From NCBI GenBank assembly GCA_028278345.1, contig JANQEL010000212.1, forward strand, positions 1 to 33,629: a stretch of DNA of 33,629 nucleotides, in the 5' to 3' direction. The notes beneath the pieces are model-generated. The model did no database searches, was not told the DNA's origin, and worked only from the letters and a program-made list of their open reading frames with translations. A program made the translations under genes and the position numbers. Below are positions 15,763 through 24,078 of this stretch, piece by piece (position 1 is the first letter of the stretch; each line of letters begins with the position of its first letter). The DNA is from Myxococcota bacterium (lineage in GTDB: Bacteria > Myxococcota_A > UBA9160 > UBA4427).

Positions 15763-15775
15763 GGAATACTATTCT
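15763..15775. promoter_or_regulatory. Probable TetR operator 2
   Basis: GGAATACTATTCT contains the perfect palindrome GAATACTATTC. It fits the same pattern, RGAATRNYATTCT, as the core of operator 1, and its centre (15769) is 22 bases from that of operator 1 (15747). That is two helical turns, so two dimers could bind the same DNA face. Confidence 0.65.
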
Positions 15776-15842
15776 TCGTCGCGCTTCGGGGCAAGGGCGC
15801 GGAGAATCGGGGCAGGGCCCGGAGCGGAGACGGGAGCCGAGG

Positions 15843-17372
15843 ATGGATGTGAGCCAGGAGATGCTGATCGGGGAGATCGTGCGCCGCCACGCGGCGGTCG
15901 ACCCCACGCGCGCCGCGGCCTGGATGGCCGGTCGCGAACTCAGCTACGGCGAACTCGACGCGCACGCAAATCGGCTGGCCTGGGCGCTGCGCGCGAGCGG
16001 CATCCAGCACGGCGATCGCGTCGTGACCTGGGCCGACACCAGCATGGACATCCTGCCGCTCTTCATTGCGACTGCGCGACTCGGGGCGGTCTTCGCCCCG
16101 TTGAACGCGCGCCTGGGCGTCGAAGAGGTCACCCCCATCGCGCGCATGGCGCGTCCGGCCATGCTGGTGATGGACCCCGAACACCTGGCAGGGGGAGTCG
16201 AAGTTGCGAACGCGATCGGCGTGGACCGGGTCGCGAGTGTGGGGGAGGGCGTGGGCGTGGGCGAGGGCGGAGGCAGAGCCGAGCGGCACGAAGGCGTCAT
16301 GCGCCTCGTGCACGAAGAGCTCGAGCCTCGCGACGAGGCCATCCACGAAGCGGCGCTTCGCGAAACCGATCCCCAGGTGATCTTCTTCACGAGCGGCAGC
16401 ACGGGCGCACCGAAGGGCGTGATCCTCTCCCATCGAGCCAACTGGCTGCGCACCTGGCAGGGTGTCTTCCTGCGCGAGGCCGAGCGCTCGGTCTGCATGT
16501 TCCCCCTCTTCCACATGGCGGCCTTCACCCTCTCACTCGCGGCCTGGCAGACGGGGGGCGAGATCGCCTTCGTCGAGGTCGCGAGTGCCGAAGAGGTGCT
16601 GACCGCCGTCGAGGCCCGCGCGGCCAATCGCTTGTACTGCATACCCGCGGTCTGGAATCGCATCCTCGAAGTACCCGAAACTCGCTTCGATACCTCGAGT
16701 TTGCGCTACATCGATACGGGCACCTCGGCGACTCCGATCGAGCTGTTGCAGGCGCTGAAGACGCGCTTCCCCGCGGCGACGGTTCGCGTCTACTACGGCT
16801 CGACCGAGGTCGGCTCCGCAACCGCGCTGCTCGACGAAGACGTGCTGCGCAAGCCGGGCAGCGTGGGGCGGCCCTCGCCGTCGGTCGAGCTGCGCCTCGC
16901 CGAAGGCGGAGAGATCCAACTGCGTTCGCCGCTGCTGATGGACGGCTACTTCGACAACCCCGAAGCCACGGCCGCGGCTCTGCGCGACGGTTGGTACTGC
17001 ACCGGCGACATCGGGGCGTTGGATGACGAGGGCTACCTCTCGGTGGTCGGGCGCCTGAAGGAGCTGATCCGCACCGGCGGAGAAGCCGTCGCGCCGGCCG
17101 AGGTCGAAGCGGTGCTGGCCGAGCATCCGGATGTCGGCGAGGTCGCCGTCGTGGGCACGCCGGATCCGCAATGGGGTGAAGTCGTCTGCGCGGTGGTGGT
17201 TCCCGCCGCGAAGGCCGAACCAACCCTCGCCGACTTGCAGAAGTGTTGCGAGGGAAGGCTTGCGGGTTTCAAGAAGCCGCGGCGCATCGAACTCGTCGAT
17301 TCGCTTCCGCGTACGCCCGCAACCGGGCAGGTGCAGCGGGCGCTCCTGATCGAACAGATCGCGAGTCGCTGA
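15843..17372 (+). CDS. AMP-dependent acyl-CoA synthetase/ligase (ANL family), A10 lysine replaced
   Basis: The 509-residue protein should activate a carboxylic acid to its CoA thioester through an acyl-adenylate. Core motifs are intact: the P-loop TSGSTGAPKG at 183-192, YYGSTEVG at 318-324, TGD at 387-389, GRLKELIRTGGE at 403-414 (hinge), and the C-terminal domain. However, the A10 motif reads PRTPATGQVQR with Gln496 (CAG at 17328-17330) where the family has the catalytic Lys of the adenylation step. A Gly/Val-rich stretch (residues about 132-144) replaces normal sequence before the P-loop. It diverges from the ACAD-OFOR operon across the twin operators, so it probably supplies the CoA-ester substrate of that operon. 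Confidence 0.88.
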   Translation: MDVSQEMLIGEIVRRHAAVDPTRAAAWMAGRELSYGELDAHANRLAWALRASGIQHGDRVVTWADTSMDILPLFIATARLGAVFAPLNARLGVEEVTPIARMARPAMLVMDPEHLAGGVEVANAIGVDRVASVGEGVGVGEGGGRAERHEGVMRLVHEELEPRDEAIHEAALRETDPQVIFFTSGSTGAPKGVILSHRANWLRTWQGVFLREAERSVCMFPLFHMAAFTLSLAAWQTGGEIAFVEVASAEEVLTAVEARAANRLYCIPAVWNRILEVPETRFDTSSLRYIDTGTSATPIELLQALKTRFPAATVRVYYGSTEVGSATALLDEDVLRKPGSVGRPSPSVELRLAEGGEIQLRSPLLMDGYFDNPEATAAALRDGWYCTGDIGALDDEGYLSVVGRLKELIRTGGEAVAPAEVEAVLAEHPDVGEVAVVGTPDPQWGEVVCAVVVPAAKAEPTLADLQKCCEGRLAGFKKPRRIELVDSLPRTPATGQVQRALLIEQIASR

Positions 17373-17418
17373 CCCTCGACTGCACCCGCGAACCGCCTCG
17401 TGGTACCGTGCGCCCACG

Positions 17419-19146
17419 ATGGACGTGGGCACGCGAAGCGCTCGAGAGCAAGGCTCCACGCTGCACGGCGGTCTGGCTGCGGGTGCGATCTTCCTGGCGG
17501 CTCTGACAATCCGCTACGCCTTCGTGGATCAGCTGCGGGATCACTCCTACCTCGGGAACATCCGCGTCTCCGATGCGCGCACCTACTTCCTGGTGGCGAG
17601 CCAGATCGTCGAGGGCACGGCCCCCTTCGAACCCTATTGGCAGGCGCCTCTCTACCCCCTGGTGCTCTCGGTCTTCCAGAAGATCTTCGGCAACAACCTG
17701 CACTCGGTGCAGTGGTTGCAGATCGGGATCGGCGCCCTCAACTGTGCCCTTGTCTTCCAGCTCGCCCGTCGCCTGTTTGGTGAGCGAGCGGCCTGGATCG
17801 CGGGATCGGTCGCGGTCTTCTACGCGCCGTTCTGGATCTTCGATGCACAGCCGCTTCCCGCGAACCTGACGGCGCTGCTCGATCTGCTCGCGGTGCTGGC
17901 CTGGCTGCGCTTTCGCGACGGAGAGGGATCCAGGTGGCTGGTCGCGGCGGGCGCGTTGCTTGGCGCGGCGGTCATCACCCACGGGCTTGCGATCTTCACG
18001 GTGCCCGTCTTCGTCTACGACCTCGTGCGCAGCGGTCGGCTCGAGGGACGAAGCGTGCGGGCGAACGTCGCGCTCTTCCTCGTCATCACCGCCCTTGCGC
18101 CGCTTGCGGTGAGCGTTCGCAACACGCTGGCCGCGGGCGAGCCCGTCTTCATCTCGTACAACGCGGGCATCAACCTCTACCTCGGCAACCACCGCGACCT
18201 AGACGAGACCCTCGGGCGTCGCGGTGGCTTCGAGTGGGGGGAGATCTTCCGCGATCCCTACACGAGTGGCGCCAGGGAGCCGGCGGAGCTGAATCGCTTC
18301 TTCCTCCGGCGTGCAATCGAGGAATGGACCGAAGCGCCCCTCGCGCTCTGCGCCACGACGCTCGAGAAGATCTTGATCTCCCTCGCCGGGCACGAGCCGA
18401 AGCGCAACTTCCCGATCTATCCCCTGCGCGACGATTCGTGGCTCTTGCGCGTGGCAATGTTCGAAGTGCCGATCGGTGGGCGGACGGTCTTCGCCTTTCC
18501 AGCCGGCCTCGTGATCCCGTTCGCGATCTTCGGCGTGGCGGCGGCCTTCCGCGGCCGGCGCGAAGTGGGGAACGAATCGACGTCGGATGTGTCGACGGGA
18601 TTCGCCGCGAAGGTCGCGATCGCGCACGTGATCGGCATGGTGATCTTCTTTCCGACCGCGCGTTACCGCCTGCCCGCGTTGGTGCTGCTACTTCCCTATG
18701 CGGCCTTCATGGTGGACACGCTGTGGACCAGGCTCTCCCGGGAGGGGAGCGAGAGTCGCGTGGACGCGAAGGCCGCGGTGCTGGCCGTGCTCGCGTTTCT
18801 CGTCGTGAACGTCGTGGCGACGAACCTGTTTCGTCAGCCGATCGAGGACCGCGCTGCGCACCTCTACAGTGTTGCGCGCTGGACGAACGAGAAGCTGCGC
18901 CACGTGGCGAGCGTGAGCCTCGAAGCGCGCATGGTCGCGAACGCCGAGGCCGCCATTGCAATCGACCCCGACTATCCCGAGCCCGTGCACCTGCTCGCAC
19001 TTCACTACCAGAACCGGGACATCGATCGATCCGTCGCCTACTTTGCCCGCCTCGTCGAGCTCGTCCCCGATGAAGCCGACGTACTACGCCAGTTTCGCGA
19101 GGCCCTCGCGATTCGCGACGGCGCCCGCCCACAAGAGAAGCAGTAA
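17419..19146 (+). CDS. Glycosyltransferase family 39-like membrane protein with TPR-like C terminus
   Basis: The 575-residue protein has about nine to eleven hydrophobic segments, starting with AAGAIFLAALTIRYAF near residue 20. An Asp follows the first segment in the outer loop (SDARTYF, about residue 52), the usual place of the catalytic Asp in GT-C transferases such as PMT/ArnT-like enzymes that use polyprenyl-phosphate sugars. The motif PLYPLVLSVFQKIFG is also typical. The last about 70 residues (EAAIAIDPDYPEPVHLLALHYQNRD...) resemble one or two TPR units. It starts 46 bases after the ligase and may be read from the same transcript. The acceptor (lipid or protein) is unknown. Confidence 0.78.
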   Translation: MDVGTRSAREQGSTLHGGLAAGAIFLAALTIRYAFVDQLRDHSYLGNIRVSDARTYFLVASQIVEGTAPFEPYWQAPLYPLVLSVFQKIFGNNLHSVQWLQIGIGALNCALVFQLARRLFGERAAWIAGSVAVFYAPFWIFDAQPLPANLTALLDLLAVLAWLRFRDGEGSRWLVAAGALLGAAVITHGLAIFTVPVFVYDLVRSGRLEGRSVRANVALFLVITALAPLAVSVRNTLAAGEPVFISYNAGINLYLGNHRDLDETLGRRGGFEWGEIFRDPYTSGAREPAELNRFFLRRAIEEWTEAPLALCATTLEKILISLAGHEPKRNFPIYPLRDDSWLLRVAMFEVPIGGRTVFAFPAGLVIPFAIFGVAAAFRGRREVGNESTSDVSTGFAAKVAIAHVIGMVIFFPTARYRLPALVLLLPYAAFMVDTLWTRLSREGSESRVDAKAAVLAVLAFLVVNVVATNLFRQPIEDRAAHLYSVARWTNEKLRHVASVSLEARMVANAEAAIAIDPDYPEPVHLLALHYQNRDIDRSVAYFARLVELVPDEADVLRQFREALAIRDGARPQEKQ

Positions 19147-19173
19147 GAGAAGTAGAAGAAGTAGGAGATCCCC

Positions 19174-20298
19174 ATGCCCCTCAGCCCGATGGACGAAACC
19201 CTCGCCCACCAGACGAGCGACACCTTCGACCACGTCTACACGAGCGATCGCAACTTCTACGACCGCTACTACTTCAACATGCATTCGTGCAGTGACGAGA
19301 TCTTCCTCATCACCGGTATGGGGCAGTACCCGAATCTCGGCACCACCGATGCCTTCGTCTCGGTCTCCTACGGCGAGACCCTCTACGTCGTGCGCGCCTC
19401 GCGCGAGCTCGGAAGCGACCGGATGAACACCCAGGTCGGTCCGTTCCGGGTCGAGGTCGTCGAGGGGCTGAAGAAGATGCGCGTCGTCTGCGAGCCCAAC
19501 GAACACGGCCTCTCCTTCGACCTCACCTTCGAAGGCACGGTGCCGGTCGTCGAAGAACCCAAGACCTTCCAGCGACACCCCCACGGCCGCGTCTCGATGG
19601 ACACTTCGCGTTACTCCCAGGTGGGGACCTGGTCGGGAACCCTCGAAGTGGCGGGCCAGACCTTCGAGGTGACTCCCGATCGTTGGCAGGGCGTGCGCGA
19701 CCACTCCTGGGGCGTACGCGGCGTCGGTGAACCGGAACCGCCGGGCATCCGCGCCGCCCAGGCGACCCAGGGCTTCGGCTTCTTCCACACCTGGATCCCC
19801 CTCCAGCTCGACGATTGCTGCATCAAGCTGTTCAGGGAAGAGGATCAGGATGGCACCCAGCTCGTCGAGGAGTCGGTGCGCATCGCCACCTTCGAGAACG
19901 GGGGGGGCGTCGAGCACATGGGGTCGCCCGTGTTCGACTACAAGTACAAGTCGGGGACGCGCGAACTCGAGAGCGCGGTGATCACTGTCGCCGACCCTGC
20001 GGGCAAGGAGATCGAGATTCGCGCCACGCCCCTGCGCACGGTCTATCTCGCCGCGGGTTCGGGCTACATCCCCCAACCCGATTGGACGCACGGCATGTAC
20101 CAGGGCCCCCTCAAGGTCGAGGGAAAGACCTACGACGTGAGCACCCCCGAAGCCCGCGCCGCGCTGGCGCCGCTCTACGAAGTGCTCTGCCGCTTCGACG
20201 TGAGCACCGGGCAGGTGGGCTATGGCCTGCTCGAAGCGCTTTGCGTGGGCACCTACAAGCCCTTCGGCTTCGACGATCCCGGCGCGGTCGCGCCGTAG
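19174..20298 (+). CDS. Conserved hypothetical protein, AttH/CrtC-like (lipocalin-type) fold suspected
   Basis: The 374-residue soluble protein has no signal peptide. It shows a pattern of beta strands with conserved patches ITGMGQYPNLG, YSQVGTWSG, DRWQGVRDHSWGVRG and WIPLQLDD. The RDHSWG block in particular resembles the AttH/hydroxyneurosporene-synthase-like (carotenoid 1,2-hydratase) proteins and related DUF706x families found in steroid- and lipid-degrading actinobacteria and deltaproteobacteria. Catalytic function is not established. An AGGAG ribosome-binding site sits in a purine-rich, repeat-like leader (agaagtagaagaagtag) just before the ATG. It is 27 bases downstream of the membrane glycosyltransferase gene and convergent with the ABC exporter. 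Confidence 0.6.
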   Translation: MPLSPMDETLAHQTSDTFDHVYTSDRNFYDRYYFNMHSCSDEIFLITGMGQYPNLGTTDAFVSVSYGETLYVVRASRELGSDRMNTQVGPFRVEVVEGLKKMRVVCEPNEHGLSFDLTFEGTVPVVEEPKTFQRHPHGRVSMDTSRYSQVGTWSGTLEVAGQTFEVTPDRWQGVRDHSWGVRGVGEPEPPGIRAAQATQGFGFFHTWIPLQLDDCCIKLFREEDQDGTQLVEESVRIATFENGGGVEHMGSPVFDYKYKSGTRELESAVITVADPAGKEIEIRATPLRTVYLAAGSGYIPQPDWTHGMYQGPLKVEGKTYDVSTPEARAALAPLYEVLCRFDVSTGQVGYGLLEALCVGTYKPFGFDDPGAVAP

Positions 20299-20310
20299 AG
20301 CCGCAAAGAC

Positions 20311-22140
20311 TCAGCCGTTCAACGCCTTTTGCTGCACCTTGTAGAGGCCGGCGTAGACCTGCCCGAGTTCCATCAGCTCGTCGTGGTTGCCGACTTCGAC
20401 GACCTGGCCCTCTTCCAGCACGACGATCTGGTCGGCCGAGCGCACCGTCGCGAAGCGGTGCGAGATGATGATCGACGTCTTGTCGCGTGTCATCTCCTTG
20501 AGCGCGGTGAAGAGCTCGTACTCGGCGCGCGCATCGAGGTTCGCGGTGGGCTCGTCGAAGACGAGGATGGGGGCGTCCTTCGCGAGTGCGCGGCCGACCG
20601 CAACGCGCTGCCATTCGCCCCCCGACATGTCGTACTCGCCGAAGCGTCGGCCCAGCACCGTGTCGAGGCCGTGCGGCATCTTGTCGACGATCGACTGCAG
20701 GCCGGCGTCCTTGGCGACGCGCGCGACCTCCTCGTGATTGCCGAGCAGGCGGTCGATGTCGCCGAAGGCGACGTTCTCGTGCGCCGACACCTCGAAACGC
20801 ACCGGCACCTGGGGCACGTAGGCGATCTGGCCGTACAACCACTTGGCGGACAGATCGCGCATGTCGGCGCCATCGAGGCGGACCGTGCCGCCGGTCGGAT
20901 CGAACAGTCGGGTGATCACATTGGCGAGGGTGGTCTTGCCGGCTCCGTTGCCCCCCACGATCGCGATCGTCTTGCCCGGTTCGATCTCGAGATCGATGCT
21001 CGTGAGCGTGTCGGCCTCGGCGCCCGGGTAGCGGAAGGAAACATCTTCGAGGGTGATGCGCCCCTGAGTCTCTTCGGGGTTCGCACCCGCGGTCGGGTGG
21101 ATCGCGGGCTTGGTGTCGAAGAAGGCGTAGAGATTGCGCACGAAGAGAATGTTGGTGAAGACCGTCGAGGCCGACTTGGTGATCTTGTTCAGGCTTGCGC
21201 GAAATCGATCCGCACTCGCCAGGTAGGTGACCAGGGCGCCGATCGCGAGCTCGCCGATGAGGGCCGAACGCGCGGCCCACGCGGCCGCGAAGAGGAATGC
21301 GACCGCGAAGGCGACCGAACCGGCGACCTGGCCCACCGCGCGCCGGCGGAAGAGCTTGCGATTCACGTTGAGCAGATCGCGGGTCAGCGTGTCGAAGCGC
21401 TCAGCGAGGATGTTCTTGAGGTTGAAGAACTTGATCGTGGGCAGCGCGCCCTTCGCGGTGAGCTCACCCGCGTAGTAGCGGCGCAGCCGGTCGCGTGAGG
21501 TGGTGACCAGATTCAGCTTGTACTGGAGTTTCGAGATCCTCCAACGGAAGACGATCATCGGGATGGCGAGGACTGCGAGGAGAGGCGTCACGATCGGCAG
21601 GATCCACATCATCACGCCGAGCAGCGTCGTGAACTGGATCGCGAGCGCGCCCAGGTTCACCAACTGCATGATGAACCTCAGGTACTCGCGCCCGGCGAAC
21701 TGCGAACCGCGGGCCAACAGGTCGTGGTTCTCCGGGTCTTCGTAGAATCCGATGTCGAGGGAGAGCCGGTGTTCCATCACGCGGCGCGAGATCACGCGGT
21801 CGAGATCGAACGCCAGCACGCTCTCGTGGTACTGCTTGAGCGCCTGAAGCGCTCCCGAGAGCAGCATGATCGAGGCGAACAACCCGAGCCACGGGATCAG
21901 GGGAACCAGATCGAACTGGTTCGCCCGTAGCATCACCTCGGTCTGATTCACCACCAGACCGGCGGACGCCGTCAGCGCGGCCGGGAGGAAGGAGCTGATG
22001 ACCGCAGCCGCGACGAGGGTGCCGAAGCTCCTGGGAGAGATCTCCCAGCACAGCTGCATCGAGCGCTTCGCGGTTTCGTGGAAAACGCTCAGGCCCGGGT
22101 TCGCCGCCTTGTCCCTGCTGTTCGTCTTATCGCTCGCCAT
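20311..22140 (-). CDS. ABC exporter, fused permease and ATP-binding protein
   Basis: The 609-residue half-transporter has an N-terminal membrane domain (about residues 40-330) with six predicted helices and a C-terminal nucleotide-binding domain. The latter carries Walker A GGNGAGKTT (396-404), Q-loop Gln444, signature MSGGEWQR (505-512), Walker B ILVFDE (525-530) and H-loop His561. It should work as a homodimer, or with a partner not seen here, and export a lipid, peptide or drug. The membrane domain does not identify the substrate. It follows the SDR gene by 18 bases on the same strand and probably shares its transcript. Confidence 0.9.
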   Translation of the reverse strand: MASDKTNSRDKAANPGLSVFHETAKRSMQLCWEISPRSFGTLVAAAVISSFLPAALTASAGLVVNQTEVMLRANQFDLVPLIPWLGLFASIMLLSGALQALKQYHESVLAFDLDRVISRRVMEHRLSLDIGFYEDPENHDLLARGSQFAGREYLRFIMQLVNLGALAIQFTTLLGVMMWILPIVTPLLAVLAIPMIVFRWRISKLQYKLNLVTTSRDRLRRYYAGELTAKGALPTIKFFNLKNILAERFDTLTRDLLNVNRKLFRRRAVGQVAGSVAFAVAFLFAAAWAARSALIGELAIGALVTYLASADRFRASLNKITKSASTVFTNILFVRNLYAFFDTKPAIHPTAGANPEETQGRITLEDVSFRYPGAEADTLTSIDLEIEPGKTIAIVGGNGAGKTTLANVITRLFDPTGGTVRLDGADMRDLSAKWLYGQIAYVPQVPVRFEVSAHENVAFGDIDRLLGNHEEVARVAKDAGLQSIVDKMPHGLDTVLGRRFGEYDMSGGEWQRVAVGRALAKDAPILVFDEPTANLDARAEYELFTALKEMTRDKTSIIISHRFATVRSADQIVVLEEGQVVEVGNHDELMELGQVYAGLYKVQQKALNG

Positions 22141-22158
22141 TTCCCCTCACCCGAGAAG

Positions 22159-22962
22159 CTAGACCGCGACGTCGGCCGCGCCACCGTCGATTCGGACGGT
22201 GGTGCCGTTGATGTAGGCCGCTCGATCACTGCACAGAAACGCCACGAGGTCGGCCACCTCGTGCGGTTCGGCGAATCTCCCCAACGGGTTGTCGAACATG
22301 CCCTCCATGGCCTTGCGCTGGATCACCTCCCAATCGTCGCCCCAGCCCTCCTTCTCGGCCCGGGCGCGGATCGCGGCCTTCACCTCTTCGGTCGAGATGA
22401 TGCCCGGCGAAACCTGGTTGACCGTGATGCCGCTGCCCGCCAACTCCTTGGCGAGGCTGAGGGTGACGTTCGCGAGCGCCGCCTTCGAGGCGTAGTAGTG
22501 GGGCATCCGGGCGGCGGGGCGCAACGCGCCCACGGTGCCGAGCCAGACGATGCGTCCCCAACCGCGATCGCGCATCGCGGGGGCGAGCGCGTTGGTTAGG
22601 CGAACGCCGGAGATCACGTTCTTCTGGTAGATGTCCGCCCACGCGTCGCTGCCCGAGCGCAACCACTTGCCGCCCTCCGCGACGCCGTAATTGTTGACGA
22701 GGATGTCGATCGGTCGACCACTGCTCGAGAGCTGGGCCTCGAGTTCGGCGCTGCCTTCATCGCAGGTGATGTCCCCGTAGACCGACTGGGCGGCGAAGCC
22801 CCGGGCTTCGATGCGTTCGGTCACCGGGTCGGCCTGGCCCTTCTCGAAGCCGTGGACGAAGACGTGGACCCCCTCGCGCGCGAGCCCCTCGGCGATCGCA
22901 CTCCCGGTGCCGCGGTGGCTGCCTGTGACGATCGCGGTCCGCCCGCTGAGTTCGAGATCCAT
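22159..22962 (-). CDS. SDR-family oxidoreductase with Thr at the catalytic Ser position
   Basis: The 267-residue short-chain dehydrogenase has the cofactor motif TGSHRGTGSA near residue 12, NNYG in place of the usual NNAG near residue 87, and the catalytic YYASK. Thirteen residues before the Tyr, where the catalytic Ser normally sits, the protein has Thr (GTVGALRP). The C terminus FLCSDRAAYINGTTVRIDGGA is normal for the family. The ATG at 22962 gives the canonical N terminus MDLELSGRTAIVTG, and an upstream in-frame start at 23025 adds residues that are not family-like. It lies upstream of the ABC exporter. The substrate is unknown. Confidence 0.85.
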   Translation of the reverse strand: MDLELSGRTAIVTGSHRGTGSAIAEGLAREGVHVFVHGFEKGQADPVTERIEARGFAAQSVYGDITCDEGSAELEAQLSSSGRPIDILVNNYGVAEGGKWLRSGSDAWADIYQKNVISGVRLTNALAPAMRDRGWGRIVWLGTVGALRPAARMPHYYASKAALANVTLSLAKELAGSGITVNQVSPGIISTEEVKAAIRARAEKEGWGDDWEVIQRKAMEGMFDNPLGRFAEPHEVADLVAFLCSDRAAYINGTTVRIDGGAADVAV

Positions 22963-23122
22963 GACCCTACTTCCGTCTACGTGAATCGAGTGCGGTCGCA
23001 CCGGCTGCGAGCCCGGATGAGACACGCCAGGGCAGCGAATCGGCCCGCGGGTTCGGCGAAACCGTCATCGGCCAACCGCCCGAAAACGGGGGCATTCTGA
23101 CACGATTCGGGGCTCGCCGCGG

Positions 23123-23923
23123 CTATTTCGAGCCGTAGCTCTGCGCGATGCTCGCCATCGGCGAGAGCGAGATGCCGTGGTTCGGGATCGGGTAGCGCAG
23201 GCCGTTGCGGCTCAGCTGTTCGAGGCCCGCCACGATCTTCGGCAGATCGCTCGGTGGCATCGCGACGAGGAGTTCGTCGTCCTTCACGCCGCCGAACTTG
23301 CGCTCGGCGTAACACGGAATCGAGACCGAGAGCTCACCGGTCTTGAGCGCGCGCCCCCAACTATCTGCGCAAGCACTCTCGCCCACCACGCTGAACGCGC
23401 ACTTCTTGTAGTCGCGATACTGGTAGCCGTTGATCAGCGTGATCATCTGGCCCGGGGTCGCGTAGACGAGAACGATGTCCGGGTTGTCGATGCGACCCGA
23501 AGCCAGGGGCGAGACGACCAGCGCTTCGTACTCCCCGTAGCTCGCGCAATCCATCTCGCGTTGGTGTGCCGCGCTGTCTTCCAGGCTGCCGTACCAGACG
23601 CCGTTGAATTGATTGCCCGAGAGCCACTCTTCATCCGGCGGATGCAGACCCACGACGGCGCCGCACTGCGGGCCCATGAGGTTCTCCATGGTGATGCCGA
23701 TCGTGTAACCGATCCAGCGCGCCTGCCCGACCACCTGATCGGTGGCGAGCTTGAGCGAAGGATCGATGCGGCGCAGGCGTGGAATGTCCTCGAGTTCTTC
23801 GGCCCGATGGAAGCGTCTCATACCGACTGGGGTGGCCTGCAGGCGCAACAGGCGAACCAGGTCGTCGCACAGCTTGGGGAAATCGTACTCGGTCTTGTCG
23901 TTCCAACAATTCGCCGTCGTCAT
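23123..23923 (-). CDS. DUF169-family protein
   Basis: The 266-residue protein fits the DUF169 pattern: an N-terminal LRLQATPVGMRRF (acting on a ligand or metal is suspected but unproven), several cysteines (C146 in DCASYGEY, C189 in KKCAFSV, C197 in SACADSWG, C217 in IPCYAERKFG), and DELLVAMP near the C terminus. It has no signal peptide. Some family members occur with anaerobic aromatic or CoA metabolism, but no biochemical role is established. A GAGGAG ribosome-binding site supports the ATG at 23923. It is divergent from the second acyl-CoA dehydrogenase pair, with 155 bases between the starts and no clear operator in them. Confidence 0.8.
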   Translation of the reverse strand: MTTANCWNDKTEYDFPKLCDDLVRLLRLQATPVGMRRFHRAEELEDIPRLRRIDPSLKLATDQVVGQARWIGYTIGITMENLMGPQCGAVVGLHPPDEEWLSGNQFNGVWYGSLEDSAAHQREMDCASYGEYEALVVSPLASGRIDNPDIVLVYATPGQMITLINGYQYRDYKKCAFSVVGESACADSWGRALKTGELSVSIPCYAERKFGGVKDDELLVAMPPSDLPKIVAGLEQLSRNGLRYPIPNHGISLSPMASIAQSYGSK

Positions 23924-24078
23924 GGCCGCTCCTCGATTCCTTCCCGCCGCGCGTTTCACTCGGCGGCTCGCGTTCGTGGTGGTCGCTGCTCCGTAGGGGA
24001 TCATGGTGGCACGTCCGGTCGTGTTGATCGATCGAAGACGCGGTGGCTACCCTGCCCACCGCACCACGGGAGGCCTCG

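Noticed and set aside
15366..16514. A longer 382-codon frame for the cupin gene
   Set aside because: The upstream codons are antisense to the acyl-CoA ligase, and the ATG at 15710 gives a complete cupin.
24007..24022. TGGCACG resembling a sigma-54 -24 element upstream of the second ACAD pair
   Set aside because: No TTGC follows at the required distance (the sequence there is GGTCG), so it is not a sigma-54 promoter.
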